A stretch of 47,542 nt of DNA from Prevotella sp. (lineage in GTDB: Bacteria > Bacteroidota > Bacteroidia > Bacteroidales > Bacteroidaceae). The notes under the pieces were generated by a model. That model was not told where the DNA came from. It saw only the letters and a list, made by a program, of their open reading frames with translations, and ran no database searches. The stretch is taken from NCBI GenBank assembly GCA_017960525.1, contig JAGCZA010000052.1:1-47542 (forward strand). The letters run 5' to 3'. The position numbers were made by a program, and so were the translations under genes. This document shows, in pieces, positions 34,450-42,615 of the stretch (positions are counted from its first letter, which is position 1; each line of letters opens with the position of its first letter).

Positions 34450-34497
34450 CTTGGTGTTTTCGATTTACTGATTTTCGATTCACTTTTTTCCGACTTT

Positions 34498-35139
34498 CTA
34501 TTTCGCGGCGGCCTTGGCGGCACGTCGCTTCGCGTCCCAGTTAGGGTCGTGGCGGCGTTGCAATTCCTGGGCGATGTCCTCAATGCGCAGACCCTTGCTG
34601 GTCAGCAGCACTAGCAGGTGGTAAACCATGTCGCCCGCCTCGTAGACGAGTTTTTCGTTGGTGCCCCCCACGGCCTCGATGACGGTTTCCAGCGCCTCTT
34701 CGCCCACCTTCTGCGCCATTTTGTTCACGCCGTCGCGGAAAAGTCGCGTGGTGTACGAGCCTTCGGGCATCTCCTCGTGGCGTCGTTCAATGAAGTCCTG
34801 CAGTTCGCTGAGAAACGCCAGCGGCAGCCCATTGTTCTCCTCGCCCCAGCACGTGTCGGTGCCCGTGTGGCAGGTCGGCCCCAGTGGGTGCACCTTGACG
34901 AGCAGCGTGTCGTTGTCGCAATCCACCTTCATATCGACCAGTTCCAGGAAGTTCCCGCTCGTCTCGCCCTTCGTCCAGAGCGTCTGTCGCGAGCGGCTCC
35001 AGAAGGTCACCTTGCCCGTCTCCATCGTCTTCTCGTAGGCCTCCGGGTTCATATATCCCAGCATCAGCACCTGGCGCGTGTCCGCATCCTGTACGATGGC
35101 AGGCACCAGGCCGCCCATTTTCTCGAAATCTATAGTCAT
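34498..35139 (-). CDS. hisIE: Bifunctional phosphoribosyl-AMP cyclohydrolase / phosphoribosyl-ATP pyrophosphatase
   Basis: This 213-aa enzyme catalyses steps two and three of histidine biosynthesis. The HisI domain (about residues 1-105) has MLGYMNPEAYEKTMETGKVT, FWSRSRQTLWTKGETSGN and the metal-binding segment CHTGTDTCW. The HisE domain (about 110-200) has SYTTRLFRDGVNKMAQKVGE and VYEAGDMVYHLLVLL. The last residues (AKRRAAKAAAK) form a basic tail. No other his gene is in view. The region ahead carries a strong promoter (35169-35200), which probably drives hisIE, ftsE and lysC together. Confidence 0.96.
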   Translation of the reverse strand: MTIDFEKMGGLVPAIVQDADTRQVLMLGYMNPEAYEKTMETGKVTFWSRSRQTLWTKGETSGNFLELVDMKVDCDNDTLLVKVHPLGPTCHTGTDTCWGEENNGLPLAFLSELQDFIERRHEEMPEGSYTTRLFRDGVNKMAQKVGEEALETVIEAVGGTNEKLVYEAGDMVYHLLVLLTSKGLRIEDIAQELQRRHDPNWDAKRRAAKAAAK

Positions 35140-35168
35140 ATAGCCTCTGTCATATTATATTTAAGGTG

Positions 35169-35200
35169 CAAAGTTACGCATTTCAGCCGAAATGCGCAAA
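35169..35200 (-). promoter_or_regulatory. Promoter of hisIE-ftsE-lysC
   Basis: On the minus strand TTTG (35197-35200), 20 bases, TAACTTTG (35169-35176). A very good match, about 30 bases ahead of the hisIE start. Confidence 0.68.
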
Positions 35201-35298
35201 CTTTCCGCTGTTTTTTAGTGGTTCAATTGCAATTGGCCGTTGGTTTTTAGTGTTTTTCTGCTTTTAGGGGCTTCAAACGTGTTACTGAGCCTGCTCAG

Positions 35299-35361
35299 AG
35301 TTTGGACGAACCAAACTGGGAGTTTGGACGGACCAAAGTCAGAGTTTGGACGAACCAAACT
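35299..35361. repeat. 22-bp tandem hairpin repeat, three copies
   Basis: Units at 35299-35317, about 35321-35337 and 35343-35361 share the AGTTTGGACGAACCAAACT core of the 11586-11670 array and the same 22-bp period. The middle unit reads GGACGGACC. Confidence 0.9.
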
Positions 35362-35431
35362 TTTTACCACGAATTGCACGAATTACACAATGTTTTTCCG
35401 GGTCAGTCGTTTTCTTCGGTGCAACATAGTG

Positions 35432-35545
35432 TAACCTCTCCCCTCCCTTGTAGGAGAGGGGTTGGGGGTGGCGTCAGTATCTTTTTGGCTGACAAGAAAT
35501 TACAGACCCAACCCCTGCCCCTTCCCTTGAAGGGAGGGGAAAAGT
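35432..35545. repeat. Pair of dispersed C/G-rich palindromic elements in inverted orientation
   Basis: The direct copy at 35432-35476 (AACCTCTCCCCTCCCTTG) and the inverted copy at about 35503-35545 (ending CCCTTGAAGGGAGGGG) flank a short spacer. A further partial unit, GATGGGAGGGG, follows to about 35572. The sequence is the same family as the insert in prmC (14011-14057). Confidence 0.82.
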
Positions 35546-35666
35546 GATAGATCCTTCCTTTGATGGGAGGGGAATGACTGCGTATGATTTAGGCAATATG
35601 CACCGGAATTATCGACTGACCTGTTTTTCCTTTTTCCCGATTTTTGGGTTAAAGAAATGAAAGTAG

Positions 35667-35698
35667 TTTGGTGGTTCGCGCTTTTTGTTGTAATTTTG
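35667..35698 (+). promoter_or_regulatory. Promoter of the DUF6057 gene pair
   Basis: TTTG (35667-35670), 20 bases, TAATTTTG (35691-35698). It lies 28 bases ahead of the ATG at 35727. The in-frame ATG at 35709 would be only a few bases from the likely transcript start. Confidence 0.65.
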
Positions 35699-35726
35699 CA
35701 AGCGATTTGTGCAAAGAGAAATTACG

Positions 35727-37559
35727 ATGAAAAACAAGCTGAGACTGTTGCCCCCCCTGGTGGTTCTACTGGCGCTGCTGGCGGCAGGGTGGGGGCTGGT
35801 GCACTACGAGAGCGAATACCTGTGGAAAGTGCAGGAACTGAACCTCTTCCTTGACACGCCTACGTTCTTCCGTCAGCAGATGGTGACGTCGGGCTGGCTG
35901 CTCACTTGGCTGGGCTGCTGGTTCACAGAGTTCTTCTACCACCCTTGGCTGGGTGTCTCCCTGCTGTGTGTCCTCTGGGGGCTGGTGGTCGTGGTGGCCT
36001 GGCGGGCCTTCCGGGTGTCTATAGGATGGGCTGCGGTGCTGCTCATCCCCGTTGCGATGCTGCTGCTCACCGACGTTGAGTTGGGCTACTGGGTGTACTA
36101 TCTGAAGTTGCGTGGCCATTTCTTCGCCGCCACGCTGGGCACGCTCCTGGCCCTCTTGGCTGTGTGGCTCTTCCGTGTGCTGCCGCGTCTGTCCTGGCTG
36201 CGTGCTGCCTTTGTGTTGCTCTCTACGGCTGTACTCTATCCCCTGGCTGGGTTCTATGGCCTGATGGCCACCCTGTTGATGGGTGTACTAGTGTGGCGGT
36301 TAGAGGGGCTGCGGCTGGCCGACAGGGTGGTGACGTCGGTAGCTGCTGTGCTGGCTATCGTCGTGGTGCCGCTGGTGTGCTACCGCTATGTGTTCTCCGA
36401 AACCAACCTGATCAACATCTACTGGACGGGTCTGCCGCTCTTCGTCTTCGACCAGGAGTTTGCGGCCTACTATATACCTTATTATATATTAGTGGTGTTC
36501 TTCCTCGTGTTGGCTGCCACCTACGGATGGGGTGTCTCCCGTCGTGAGCCGCGCTTCGCCCTGTGGCATCTGGGTGTCCAGGCGGTGCTGGTGGCCGGTC
36601 TCGTCGTGGGCGTGTGCCACTTCTGGTATCGCGACTACAATTTCCACAAGGAACTGCGTATGCAGCAATGCGTGGAGCAGACTGACTGGGAAGGCGTGCT
36701 GGCCGAGGCCCGCAATACCGTGGATGAGCCTACCCGCGCCATTGTGATGATGAAGAATCTTGCGCTCTTCCGTCTGGGTCGTCAGGGCGACGAGATGTAC
36801 CACTACCGCACGGGCGCTAAGGCCAGTGACACGCCCATTCCCCTGAATATGACCCAGGTAGTGGGGCGCAGCATCTACTACAACTACGGTCAGTTGAACT
36901 TCTGCTACCGTTGGTGTCTGGAGGACGGTGTGGAGTTTGGCTGGCGGGCCGAATATCTGAAATATCTGGTGCGCTGCTCGCTGCTCAACGGTGAGGACCG
37001 CGTGGCAAAGAAATACATCGACCTGCTCCGCCACACCCGCTACCACCGCGAGTGGGCCGACCGCTACGCCAGATTCCTGGGGCGTGGCGAGGCGCTCAAG
37101 TCTGAGAAGGAGTTTGAGCAGATATTCCATCTGATGAATCCCGAAGACAAACTGAACAGCGACAACGGAATGGTGGAATACTATCTGATGAACCAGTTCA
37201 TTGACAAGGGGAACGACGACCCCGTCTATCAGGAGCAGACGCTGCTTTCTGCCCTCTGGCACAAGGACATACAGATGTTCTGGGGCACCTTCTTCCACTA
37301 TGCCCGCCTGCATCCCACAGGCCACATGCCCACGCACTATCAGGAGGCCGCCTATCTCTACGGACACTTGGAGAACGAGGTTGACGTGAGCGGAATGCCA
37401 TTCGACCCGCAGGTGGTGAAGAACTATGAGGACTTTATGGCCTTGGCCCAGCGCTGCAGGGGTATGAGCGAGGAGCGTATGCGCCCCGTGTTCTATCCCC
37501 AGTTCGGCAAGACGTTCTACTATGAGTACTTCCTTATCAGAAACCAGAAACTCTATTGA
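35727..37559 (+). CDS. DUF6057 family membrane protein
   Basis: This 610-aa integral membrane protein has unknown function. About ten hydrophobic segments fill the first half (to around residue 310), for example LLPPLVVLLALLAAGWGLVH and AVLLIPVAMLLLTDVELGYW. The second half is soluble and helical with TPR-like character (FCYRWCLEDGVEFGWRAEYL, YIDLLRHTRYHREWADRYAR) and ends YYEYFLIRNQKLY. The layout suggests a polytopic protein with a periplasmic or cytoplasmic helical domain. The family name is from memory. It is followed after one base by the CxxCH lipoprotein gene (TGATATG), so the two are almost certainly translated together. Confidence 0.75.
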   Translation: MKNKLRLLPPLVVLLALLAAGWGLVHYESEYLWKVQELNLFLDTPTFFRQQMVTSGWLLTWLGCWFTEFFYHPWLGVSLLCVLWGLVVVVAWRAFRVSIGWAAVLLIPVAMLLLTDVELGYWVYYLKLRGHFFAATLGTLLALLAVWLFRVLPRLSWLRAAFVLLSTAVLYPLAGFYGLMATLLMGVLVWRLEGLRLADRVVTSVAAVLAIVVVPLVCYRYVFSETNLINIYWTGLPLFVFDQEFAAYYIPYYILVVFFLVLAATYGWGVSRREPRFALWHLGVQAVLVAGLVVGVCHFWYRDYNFHKELRMQQCVEQTDWEGVLAEARNTVDEPTRAIVMMKNLALFRLGRQGDEMYHYRTGAKASDTPIPLNMTQVVGRSIYYNYGQLNFCYRWCLEDGVEFGWRAEYLKYLVRCSLLNGEDRVAKKYIDLLRHTRYHREWADRYARFLGRGEALKSEKEFEQIFHLMNPEDKLNSDNGMVEYYLMNQFIDKGNDDPVYQEQTLLSALWHKDIQMFWGTFFHYARLHPTGHMPTHYQEAAYLYGHLENEVDVSGMPFDPQVVKNYEDFMALAQRCRGMSEERMRPVFYPQFGKTFYYEYFLIRNQKLY

Positions 37560-37560
37560 T

Positions 37561-39120
37561 ATGAAACCTAAAGAAATACGCAATATGAAGAAAATGCTGA
37601 TTTTCGGCATGGCCGCCCTGTTGGCTGCCTGCCAGGGTGCCTCGGTGCCCGAATCGTTCACCACCATCGACGAGTATCCCGCCATCTATCCCGACTATGT
37701 GGACGTGACGGTGCCGGTGAACATTGCCCCGCTCACGTTTGAACTGGAGGATAGCTGCGACGATGCAGTCACCCGTTTCTCTTTCGCCGATTGCCAGATA
37801 GTCTGCGGCGGCGTGAAGACGCAGCCCGATCCCGAGGACTGGCGCCAGCTCGTCACGCAGGCCTGCGGAAAGGCCATCGGCGTGGAGGTCTATGCCAAGC
37901 GGGGCGGGCAGTGGACGCGCTACCGCGAGTTCAGCATCAACGTCTCGCCCGACAGCATCGACCCCTACATCAGTTACCGCCTCATTTCGCCCAGTTATGT
38001 GGCCTACGAGGAACTGACGCTCAACCAGCGCTGCCTGGAGAACTACGACGAGCGCGTGATGGTAGACAATATGCTCTGCGGTTTGGAGAAGACCGGCCAA
38101 TGCGTGAACTGCCACAACTACCAGAACTACAACCCACAGCGTATGCAGTTCCATGCCCGCCAGTTCCACGGAGGAACCATCGTGGCCTACGACGGGAGAA
38201 TCAAAAAGGTGAATATGCGCAACGACAGCATTCTCTCGGCTGGCGTCTATCCAGCCTGGCATCCATGGCTGCCCATCATCGTCTACTCGACCAACAAGAC
38301 AGGGCAGAGCTTCCACACCCGCCACCTGAACAAGATTGAGGTGTTCGACTCGGCCAGCGACCTCATTGCCTACGACGTGGAGCACAACCGAGTGACCAAT
38401 CTGGAGAAGGACGGCACCGAGTTCGAGGTCTTCCCCGCCTGGGCTCCCGACGGGCGCACACTCTACTATTGCAGCGCCCACTTCGAGTTCCGCGACACCG
38501 TGAGTGCCGACGTGGAGACCATTCTCAGGTCGCAGGAGATAAAATACAACATCTACAAGAAGAGCTTTGACCCTGAAACCCTACAGTTCGGGCCGCGAGA
38601 AATCGTTTTCCGTGCAGACAGCGTAACGATGGGAACCGACAGCCTTGCCTTTCCGGGGTGTAGTGCCACGTTGCCGCGTGTGTCGCCCGATGGGCGTTTC
38701 CTTATGTTCACCCTGGGCTACTATGGCGTGTTCCACATCTGGCACCGCGAGGCTGACCTCTACTTGATGGACTTGACGACGGGGGAGGTGAGGCCGATGG
38801 AGGAGATTAATTCGTCTGAGACCGAAAGTTATCACTCGTGGTCGAGCAATGGCCGCTGGGTCATCTTCAGCAGCCGCCGCGACGACGGCGGCTATACGCG
38901 CCCATTCATGGCCCACATAGACGAGCAGGGTAGGGGAGCTAAGCCCTTCGAACTGCCGCAGGCCGACCCCGACTATCATCGTCAGTTCTTGAAGTGCTAT
39001 AATATCCCTGAGTTCATGCGGGGTCCCGTGGACATCACTCCCCAGCAGTTTGCCGATGTGCTGAAAGCCAGCGACGGCGAACCGGTGAGCTACGTCAGAA
39101 ACCTTGGAGAAAAGAAGTAA
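37561..39120 (+). CDS. TolB-like beta-propeller lipoprotein with a CxxCH motif
   Basis: From this start the protein is 519 aa. A signal peptide leads to lipobox ALLAAC. Residues to about 150 form a beta-rich domain. A single CVNCH motif (38101-38115, residues 181-185) follows, which could bind c-type haem covalently. PD40/TolB-type propeller blades follow: YPAWHPWLPIIVYSTNK, VFPAWAPDGRTLYYCSAHFE, PRVSPDGRFLMFT and YHSWSSNGRWVIFSSRRDDG. The molecule is thus a surface or periplasmic lipoprotein, possibly with haem. An ATG eight codons on (37585, MKKMLIFGMA) gives a more compact signal peptide and is equally plausible. Coupled to the DUF6057 gene. The function is not known. Confidence 0.75.
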   Translation: MKPKEIRNMKKMLIFGMAALLAACQGASVPESFTTIDEYPAIYPDYVDVTVPVNIAPLTFELEDSCDDAVTRFSFADCQIVCGGVKTQPDPEDWRQLVTQACGKAIGVEVYAKRGGQWTRYREFSINVSPDSIDPYISYRLISPSYVAYEELTLNQRCLENYDERVMVDNMLCGLEKTGQCVNCHNYQNYNPQRMQFHARQFHGGTIVAYDGRIKKVNMRNDSILSAGVYPAWHPWLPIIVYSTNKTGQSFHTRHLNKIEVFDSASDLIAYDVEHNRVTNLEKDGTEFEVFPAWAPDGRTLYYCSAHFEFRDTVSADVETILRSQEIKYNIYKKSFDPETLQFGPREIVFRADSVTMGTDSLAFPGCSATLPRVSPDGRFLMFTLGYYGVFHIWHREADLYLMDLTTGEVRPMEEINSSETESYHSWSSNGRWVIFSSRRDDGGYTRPFMAHIDEQGRGAKPFELPQADPDYHRQFLKCYNIPEFMRGPVDITPQQFADVLKASDGEPVSYVRNLGEKK

Positions 39121-39125
39121 TATCG

Positions 39126-39154
39126 GAGGCGAAGAATTATTTTTTCTTCGCCTC
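39126..39154 (+). terminator. Hairpin terminator after the propeller lipoprotein gene
   Basis: An 11-bp perfect inverted repeat, GAGGCGAAGAA (39126-39136) and TTCTTCGCCTC (39144-39154), has a T-rich 7-base loop. It begins 6 bases after the stop codon. Confidence 0.65.
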
Positions 39155-39224
39155 TGCAACTTTTACAATGGAAATGCCGTCAAATGGATAGAAAATAATA
39201 AACAACTTCTATACCATAGCGATT

Positions 39225-39881
39225 ATGAAACAGATTCTTATTTCCATTGTAATGATGCTGACCATCGCCACAGCTGCGATGGCAAAGCCTGCCGACACGC
39301 TCTCCACCGACACCGTCAACGTTGACGAGGTGGAGGTCTTCTCTGACACTACTGCCACAGACAGTGCCTTCTCTGACAGTTTTCCTTTCGATGAAGAAGA
39401 AGACCGGGACGAATGGGAAGACTGGGAGGAGACCGACGTACACTCGATTATGTCAAATCTGGGCATCGACGGCGGCAGCATTGCAGGCATGTTCTTCGTG
39501 CTTTGCGTGCTATTCCTCCTCTTTATTCTCTTGCCCATCGTCATTATCGGGTTGATTCTCTACTTCATCTACAAGAACCGCAAGAACAAGTTGCGCCTGG
39601 CTGAGATGGCCATGAAGAACGGAAAGCCCATTCCCGTGGACGTGATGGGTAACTACATGGCTACTTCCGACACGCTGTGGAACAAAGGTATTAAGCAGGT
39701 CTTCCTGGGTGTCGGACTGGCCATCCTCCTGTGGGTCATCCTGGGCAAGTTGGGCCTGGCCATCGGTGCACTCATCCTGCTGATGGGCTGTGGCAATATG
39801 CTCATTGCCTACCAGGAGCAGAAGAAGCAGCGGGAGAAAGATTTGTACGACAAAATGTTTAAAACTGGCGACGAGGTTTAA
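39225..39881 (+). CDS. DUF6249-like membrane protein
   Basis: The 218-aa protein has a signal peptide (MKQILISIVMMLTIATAAMA), a Ser/Thr/Asp-rich acidic stretch (about residues 22-75), and then a membrane segment (about 85-115, FFVLCVLFLLFILLPIVIIG). A short basic cytoplasmic loop (KNRKNKLRLAEMAMKNGKPI) and a hairpin of two more membrane segments (about 160-195) follow. MAMKNGKPIP and the closing membrane pair are what I recall of DUF6249 proteins, which often lie beside ECF sigma factors in Bacteroidetes. It begins the cluster that ends at 40827. The function is unknown. Confidence 0.7.
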   Translation: MKQILISIVMMLTIATAAMAKPADTLSTDTVNVDEVEVFSDTTATDSAFSDSFPFDEEEDRDEWEDWEETDVHSIMSNLGIDGGSIAGMFFVLCVLFLLFILLPIVIIGLILYFIYKNRKNKLRLAEMAMKNGKPIPVDVMGNYMATSDTLWNKGIKQVFLGVGLAILLWVILGKLGLAIGALILLMGCGNMLIAYQEQKKQREKDLYDKMFKTGDEV

Positions 39882-39917
39882 GCCCTCGTCGCCACTGACA
39901 GTTGGAGGAAAAGCAGG

Positions 39918-40472
39918 ATGGAGGCATTATCCGACATGGCGCTGGTGGCACAGGTGGCTGTGCTCCACAACAAAAGGGCTTTCGACCAGATTGTGAGAAA
40001 GTACCAGTCGGCAGTGCGCCGCTTCCTGCTCAACCTCACGCTGGGCAACGAGGCCCTGAGCGACGACTTGGCGCAGGACACTTTCCTGAAGGCCTATACC
40101 CACATCACCCAGTTCAGGGGCACGGCGTCGTTGCAGACTTGGCTCTTCCGCATTGCCTACAACGTGTACTACGACCACAAGCGGAGCGAAAAGGGATTGC
40201 AGGCCAGCGAATCGCTGGACACAGCAAGCCCTTTGCTCAGTCCAAGGGCGGCAGATTCCGCCAGCCCGTCGCTCAAGATGGACATTTACCATGCCCTCTC
40301 GCTATTGAAGGAAGAGGAGCGCACGTGCATCACCCTGCAAATGATTGACGGCCAACCCATCGAGCAGATTGCCAAGGTGACGGGCATCAGCGAAAACACC
40401 GTGAAGTCGCACTTGCATCGTGGCAAGCAGCGGCTGGCTACATTCTTAAAACAAAACGGATATGATGACTAA
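39918..40472 (+). CDS. ECF-type RNA polymerase sigma factor
   Basis: This 184-aa sigma-70 family factor has only regions 2 and 4. Region 2 (about residues 20-90) has LSDDLAQDTFLKAYTHITQF and TWLFRIAYNVYYDHKRS. Region 4 (about 125-178) has LLKEEERTCITLQMIDGQPI and the helix-turn-helix GISENTVKSHLHRGKQRL. A GGAGG (39904-39908) lies ahead of the ATG. The next gene overlaps its end by 11 bp and is the likely membrane partner. The target regulon is unknown. It is not next to a SusC with a signalling N-terminal extension, so a PUL role is not indicated. Confidence 0.92.
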   Translation: MEALSDMALVAQVAVLHNKRAFDQIVRKYQSAVRRFLLNLTLGNEALSDDLAQDTFLKAYTHITQFRGTASLQTWLFRIAYNVYYDHKRSEKGLQASESLDTASPLLSPRAADSASPSLKMDIYHALSLLKEEERTCITLQMIDGQPIEQIAKVTGISENTVKSHLHRGKQRLATFLKQNGYDD

Positions 40473-40827
40473 GGAAGAAATAAAACCTACACTCGACGCC
40501 AGCGACGAGCATTTGTTGGAGCGCTTCTTCAGCGAGGCAAGCCAGCAGACCATTGCTGACAACGGCTTCACGCAGCGCGTGATGCGAAGTCTGCCAGACA
40601 GGTCGATGCTGTTGTCACGTCTCTGGACGGCATTGTGCACAGTAGCGGGAATAGGCCTCTTTGTCGGATACAAAGGATGGCAGCCCATCTTGACTGCCAT
40701 TCGTTCATTGGTGAATACGCCTCTAACCGACGTGCATCCGATACCTGTGTTTATTGCCGTGGGAGCCATTTGCAGCATTTTGCTGCTGGAGTTGGCCCAC
40801 CAGGAGGAAATTACTGCTTCAGTTTGA
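40462..40827 (+). CDS. Small membrane protein coupled to ECF sigma factor (possible anti-sigma)
   Basis: The 121-aa protein has a soluble N-terminal part (about residues 1-50, DEHLLERFFSEASQQTIADN followed by GFTQRVMRSLP) and two membrane segments (about 55-70 and 92-112). The N-terminal pattern, with GFTxRVMxxLP, recurs in small Bacteroidetes proteins next to ECF sigma factors. An anti-sigma or membrane-anchor role is inferred from the 11-bp overlap and topology, and no ZAS zinc motif is seen. Its 3' end overlaps the convergent dnaA stop by 17 bp. Confidence 0.7.
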   Translation: MMTKEEIKPTLDASDEHLLERFFSEASQQTIADNGFTQRVMRSLPDRSMLLSRLWTALCTVAGIGLFVGYKGWQPILTAIRSLVNTPLTDVHPIPVFIAVGAICSILLLELAHQEEITASV

Positions 40828-42220
40828 ACGACCGTTCGATACTGCTCAGTTCGTCGAGGAATTTCTTATCTACCCGCAGACGCTGCTCAACGGTGGAACA
40901 ACTGTGAAGCACGGTGCTGTGGTCGCGGCCGCCAATGAGGTGGCCGATGCGCGATGCCGGCATCTTCGTGTATTTCTGTGCCAGGTACATCGATACCTGG
41001 CGTACTTGTACGTATTCGCGCTTGCGGCTCTTGCTGAACACCTGTTGCTGGGTGACGCCGAAGTGCTGGCAAACCTTTTCCAAAATATCGTCGATAGTAA
41101 GCGGGTGGTTGTCCACCTTGACGGCACGCTTGATGACGCGCTCGGCCAAGTGCATATCTATACCCGAATTGTAGACAATGGAGTAGGCCATCAATGAATT
41201 AATCACGCCTTCAAGGTCACGCACGGAGCCGTTGGCCGAATCTGCAATGAACTGAATAACATCGGCGGGAATCTTCAGTCCATCGCGACGGCACTTGGAG
41301 TTCAGAATATCAATACAGAGTTGCAAATTGGGTTTCTCCAACTCGGCAATGAGGCCGCAGGAGAAGCGCGTGAGCATACGGTCATTCAGCCAGTCGAGGT
41401 CCACCGGCGGGCGGTCGCTGGCCAGGATAATCTGCTTGCCCAGACGGAAGAGGTGGTCAAAGATATAGAAGAAAGTAGCCACGGTTTTCTCGGCGGTGGC
41501 CCATTCCTGCACATCGTCGATGATGAGCACGTCGATGGTCTGGTAGAAATTGATGAAGTCGTTTACCGTGTTCTGTCGGCTGGCGTCGGTGAACTGCACC
41601 TGGAAGAGACGCGCCGACACGTAGAGCACGCGCAGACGCGGGTTCTGCTTCTTGGTCTCCACACCGATGGCATTGATGAGATGGGTCTTGCCGCAGCCCG
41701 ATGGCCCATAGACAAAAAAAGGATTGAACGTGGTTTTGCCGGGATGGCCGGCGATGGAGATGCCCACGGTGCGTGGCAGTTTGTTGGAGTCGCCCTCGAT
41801 GAAACTTTCAAAAGTCTTCTTCGGGTCGAGTTGTGGGCTCAGATCCTGCGGCGTGGCGGCATCAAGCACGGTGGGCGACTTGTTGCCCCGCGTGGTGGGT
41901 TGTGGCGCCTCAATGTCGGAGGGGCGGTCGCCTTCCACGTCCTGTGTCTTACGGTTCTCCTTGTCCACCATCAGCCTGTACTTCAGTCGCACGTTGGCCT
42001 TGAAACTGTTGGTCAGCGCCCATGCAATCAGTCGCACGTAGTATTGCTCCAGGTACTCATACACGTATGGGCTGGGTACCTGTACCAGCACCGTGTTCTC
42101 TTGCTCGTCATAGCTCTCGAACACGATGGGTTCAAACCACGTTTTATATATTTGCTCTGTGACGTTCCTCCTAATGAGTTGGAGGCAGTTGTCCCAAAGA
42201 GCCAAATGTGCTTTATGCAT
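40811..42220 (-). CDS. dnaA: Chromosomal replication initiator DnaA
   Basis: DnaA binds boxes at oriC and melts the origin. The 469-aa protein has domain I (HLALWDNCLQLIRRNVTEQI), a polar linker to about residue 120, and AAA+ domain III with Walker A GPSGCGKTHLI and Walker B VLIIDDVQEW. Domain IV follows, with the DnaA signature LIGGRDHSTVLHSC and QVSMYLAQKYTKMPASRIG. I chose the ATG at 42220 (MHKAHLALWD). The frame extends to 42334, but that ATG lies upstream of the likely promoter (42294-42325) and the extra residues are not DnaA-like. No dnaN lies next to it, which is usual in Bacteroidetes. Confidence 0.96.
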   Translation of the reverse strand: MHKAHLALWDNCLQLIRRNVTEQIYKTWFEPIVFESYDEQENTVLVQVPSPYVYEYLEQYYVRLIAWALTNSFKANVRLKYRLMVDKENRKTQDVEGDRPSDIEAPQPTTRGNKSPTVLDAATPQDLSPQLDPKKTFESFIEGDSNKLPRTVGISIAGHPGKTTFNPFFVYGPSGCGKTHLINAIGVETKKQNPRLRVLYVSARLFQVQFTDASRQNTVNDFINFYQTIDVLIIDDVQEWATAEKTVATFFYIFDHLFRLGKQIILASDRPPVDLDWLNDRMLTRFSCGLIAELEKPNLQLCIDILNSKCRRDGLKIPADVIQFIADSANGSVRDLEGVINSLMAYSIVYNSGIDMHLAERVIKRAVKVDNHPLTIDDILEKVCQHFGVTQQQVFSKSRKREYVQVRQVSMYLAQKYTKMPASRIGHLIGGRDHSTVLHSCSTVEQRLRVDKKFLDELSSIERSFKLKQ

Positions 42221-42293
42221 AACTGGCTTTGTATTTTTATGTAAAGAGGCGCAAGGAAAGGTCTTGACTCTTAAGTTTTCGTTTTTGGTTTTG

Positions 42294-42325
42294 CAAAGGT
42301 CGTAAAAAAAAACGAAACGACCAAA
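42294..42325 (-). promoter_or_regulatory. Probable dnaA promoter
   Basis: On the minus strand TTTG (42322-42325), 20 bases, GACCTTTG (42294-42301, one base off TAnnTTTG in its T and one in its A). It places the transcript start near 42288, between the two candidate ATG codons. Confidence 0.45.
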
Positions 42326-42565
42326 CTTTGTCAAAATGGCAGGTGTGTTTACAAAGTCTGTAACTTCTTATTATTTGGCTGGTTAAGTTGTTTCACGTTT
42401 TTTCATTACCACTGCCTATTGCAAGTGTCATTCTTGCTCATTCTCAACGGGTTATTTTGTGTCGAATCGGCTTTCCCAAAGATTTTTTATTTAGACTAAA
42501 TTAAAATTGAACTCTCCGAGGCACTTTTTAAAACGATGGATGAGGTTATCGCATGGAACAAAAGT
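42326..42565. other. AT-rich region upstream of dnaA
   Basis: There is no gene. The region was inspected for an origin. I see no perfect TTATCCACA-type box, only loose resemblance such as TTATTTTGTG near 42452-42461. Origin function is not supported. Confidence 0.4.
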
Positions 42566-42599
42566 TTTGCGCCTGGAAATCGGTTTTTCCAGGCGCAAA
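42566..42599 (-). terminator. Intrinsic terminator of the phosphohexomutase gene
   Basis: A perfect 14-bp inverted repeat, TTTGCGCCTGGAAA (42566-42579) and TTTCCAGGCGCAAA (42586-42599), has a 6-base loop. It sits 17 bases beyond the stop codon, and on the minus strand is followed by a short T-rich stretch. Confidence 0.85.
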
Positions 42600-42615
42600 G
42601 AATTGATTTGTGAGA

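Noticed and set aside
36489-37685. 398-codon minus-strand frame opposite the DUF6057 gene
   Set aside because: It is a shadow of a coding region that has its own promoter and a coupled downstream gene. No motif is recognisable.
39918-40472. The ECF sigma factor as regulator of the PUL
   Set aside because: It lies about 10 kb away, without a SusC carrying a signalling extension or a FecR-type anti-sigma gene beside it.
42326-42565. Replication origin next to dnaA
   Set aside because: There is no cluster of TTATCCACA-type boxes, no dnaN, and gene orientation around it gives no clear origin pattern.
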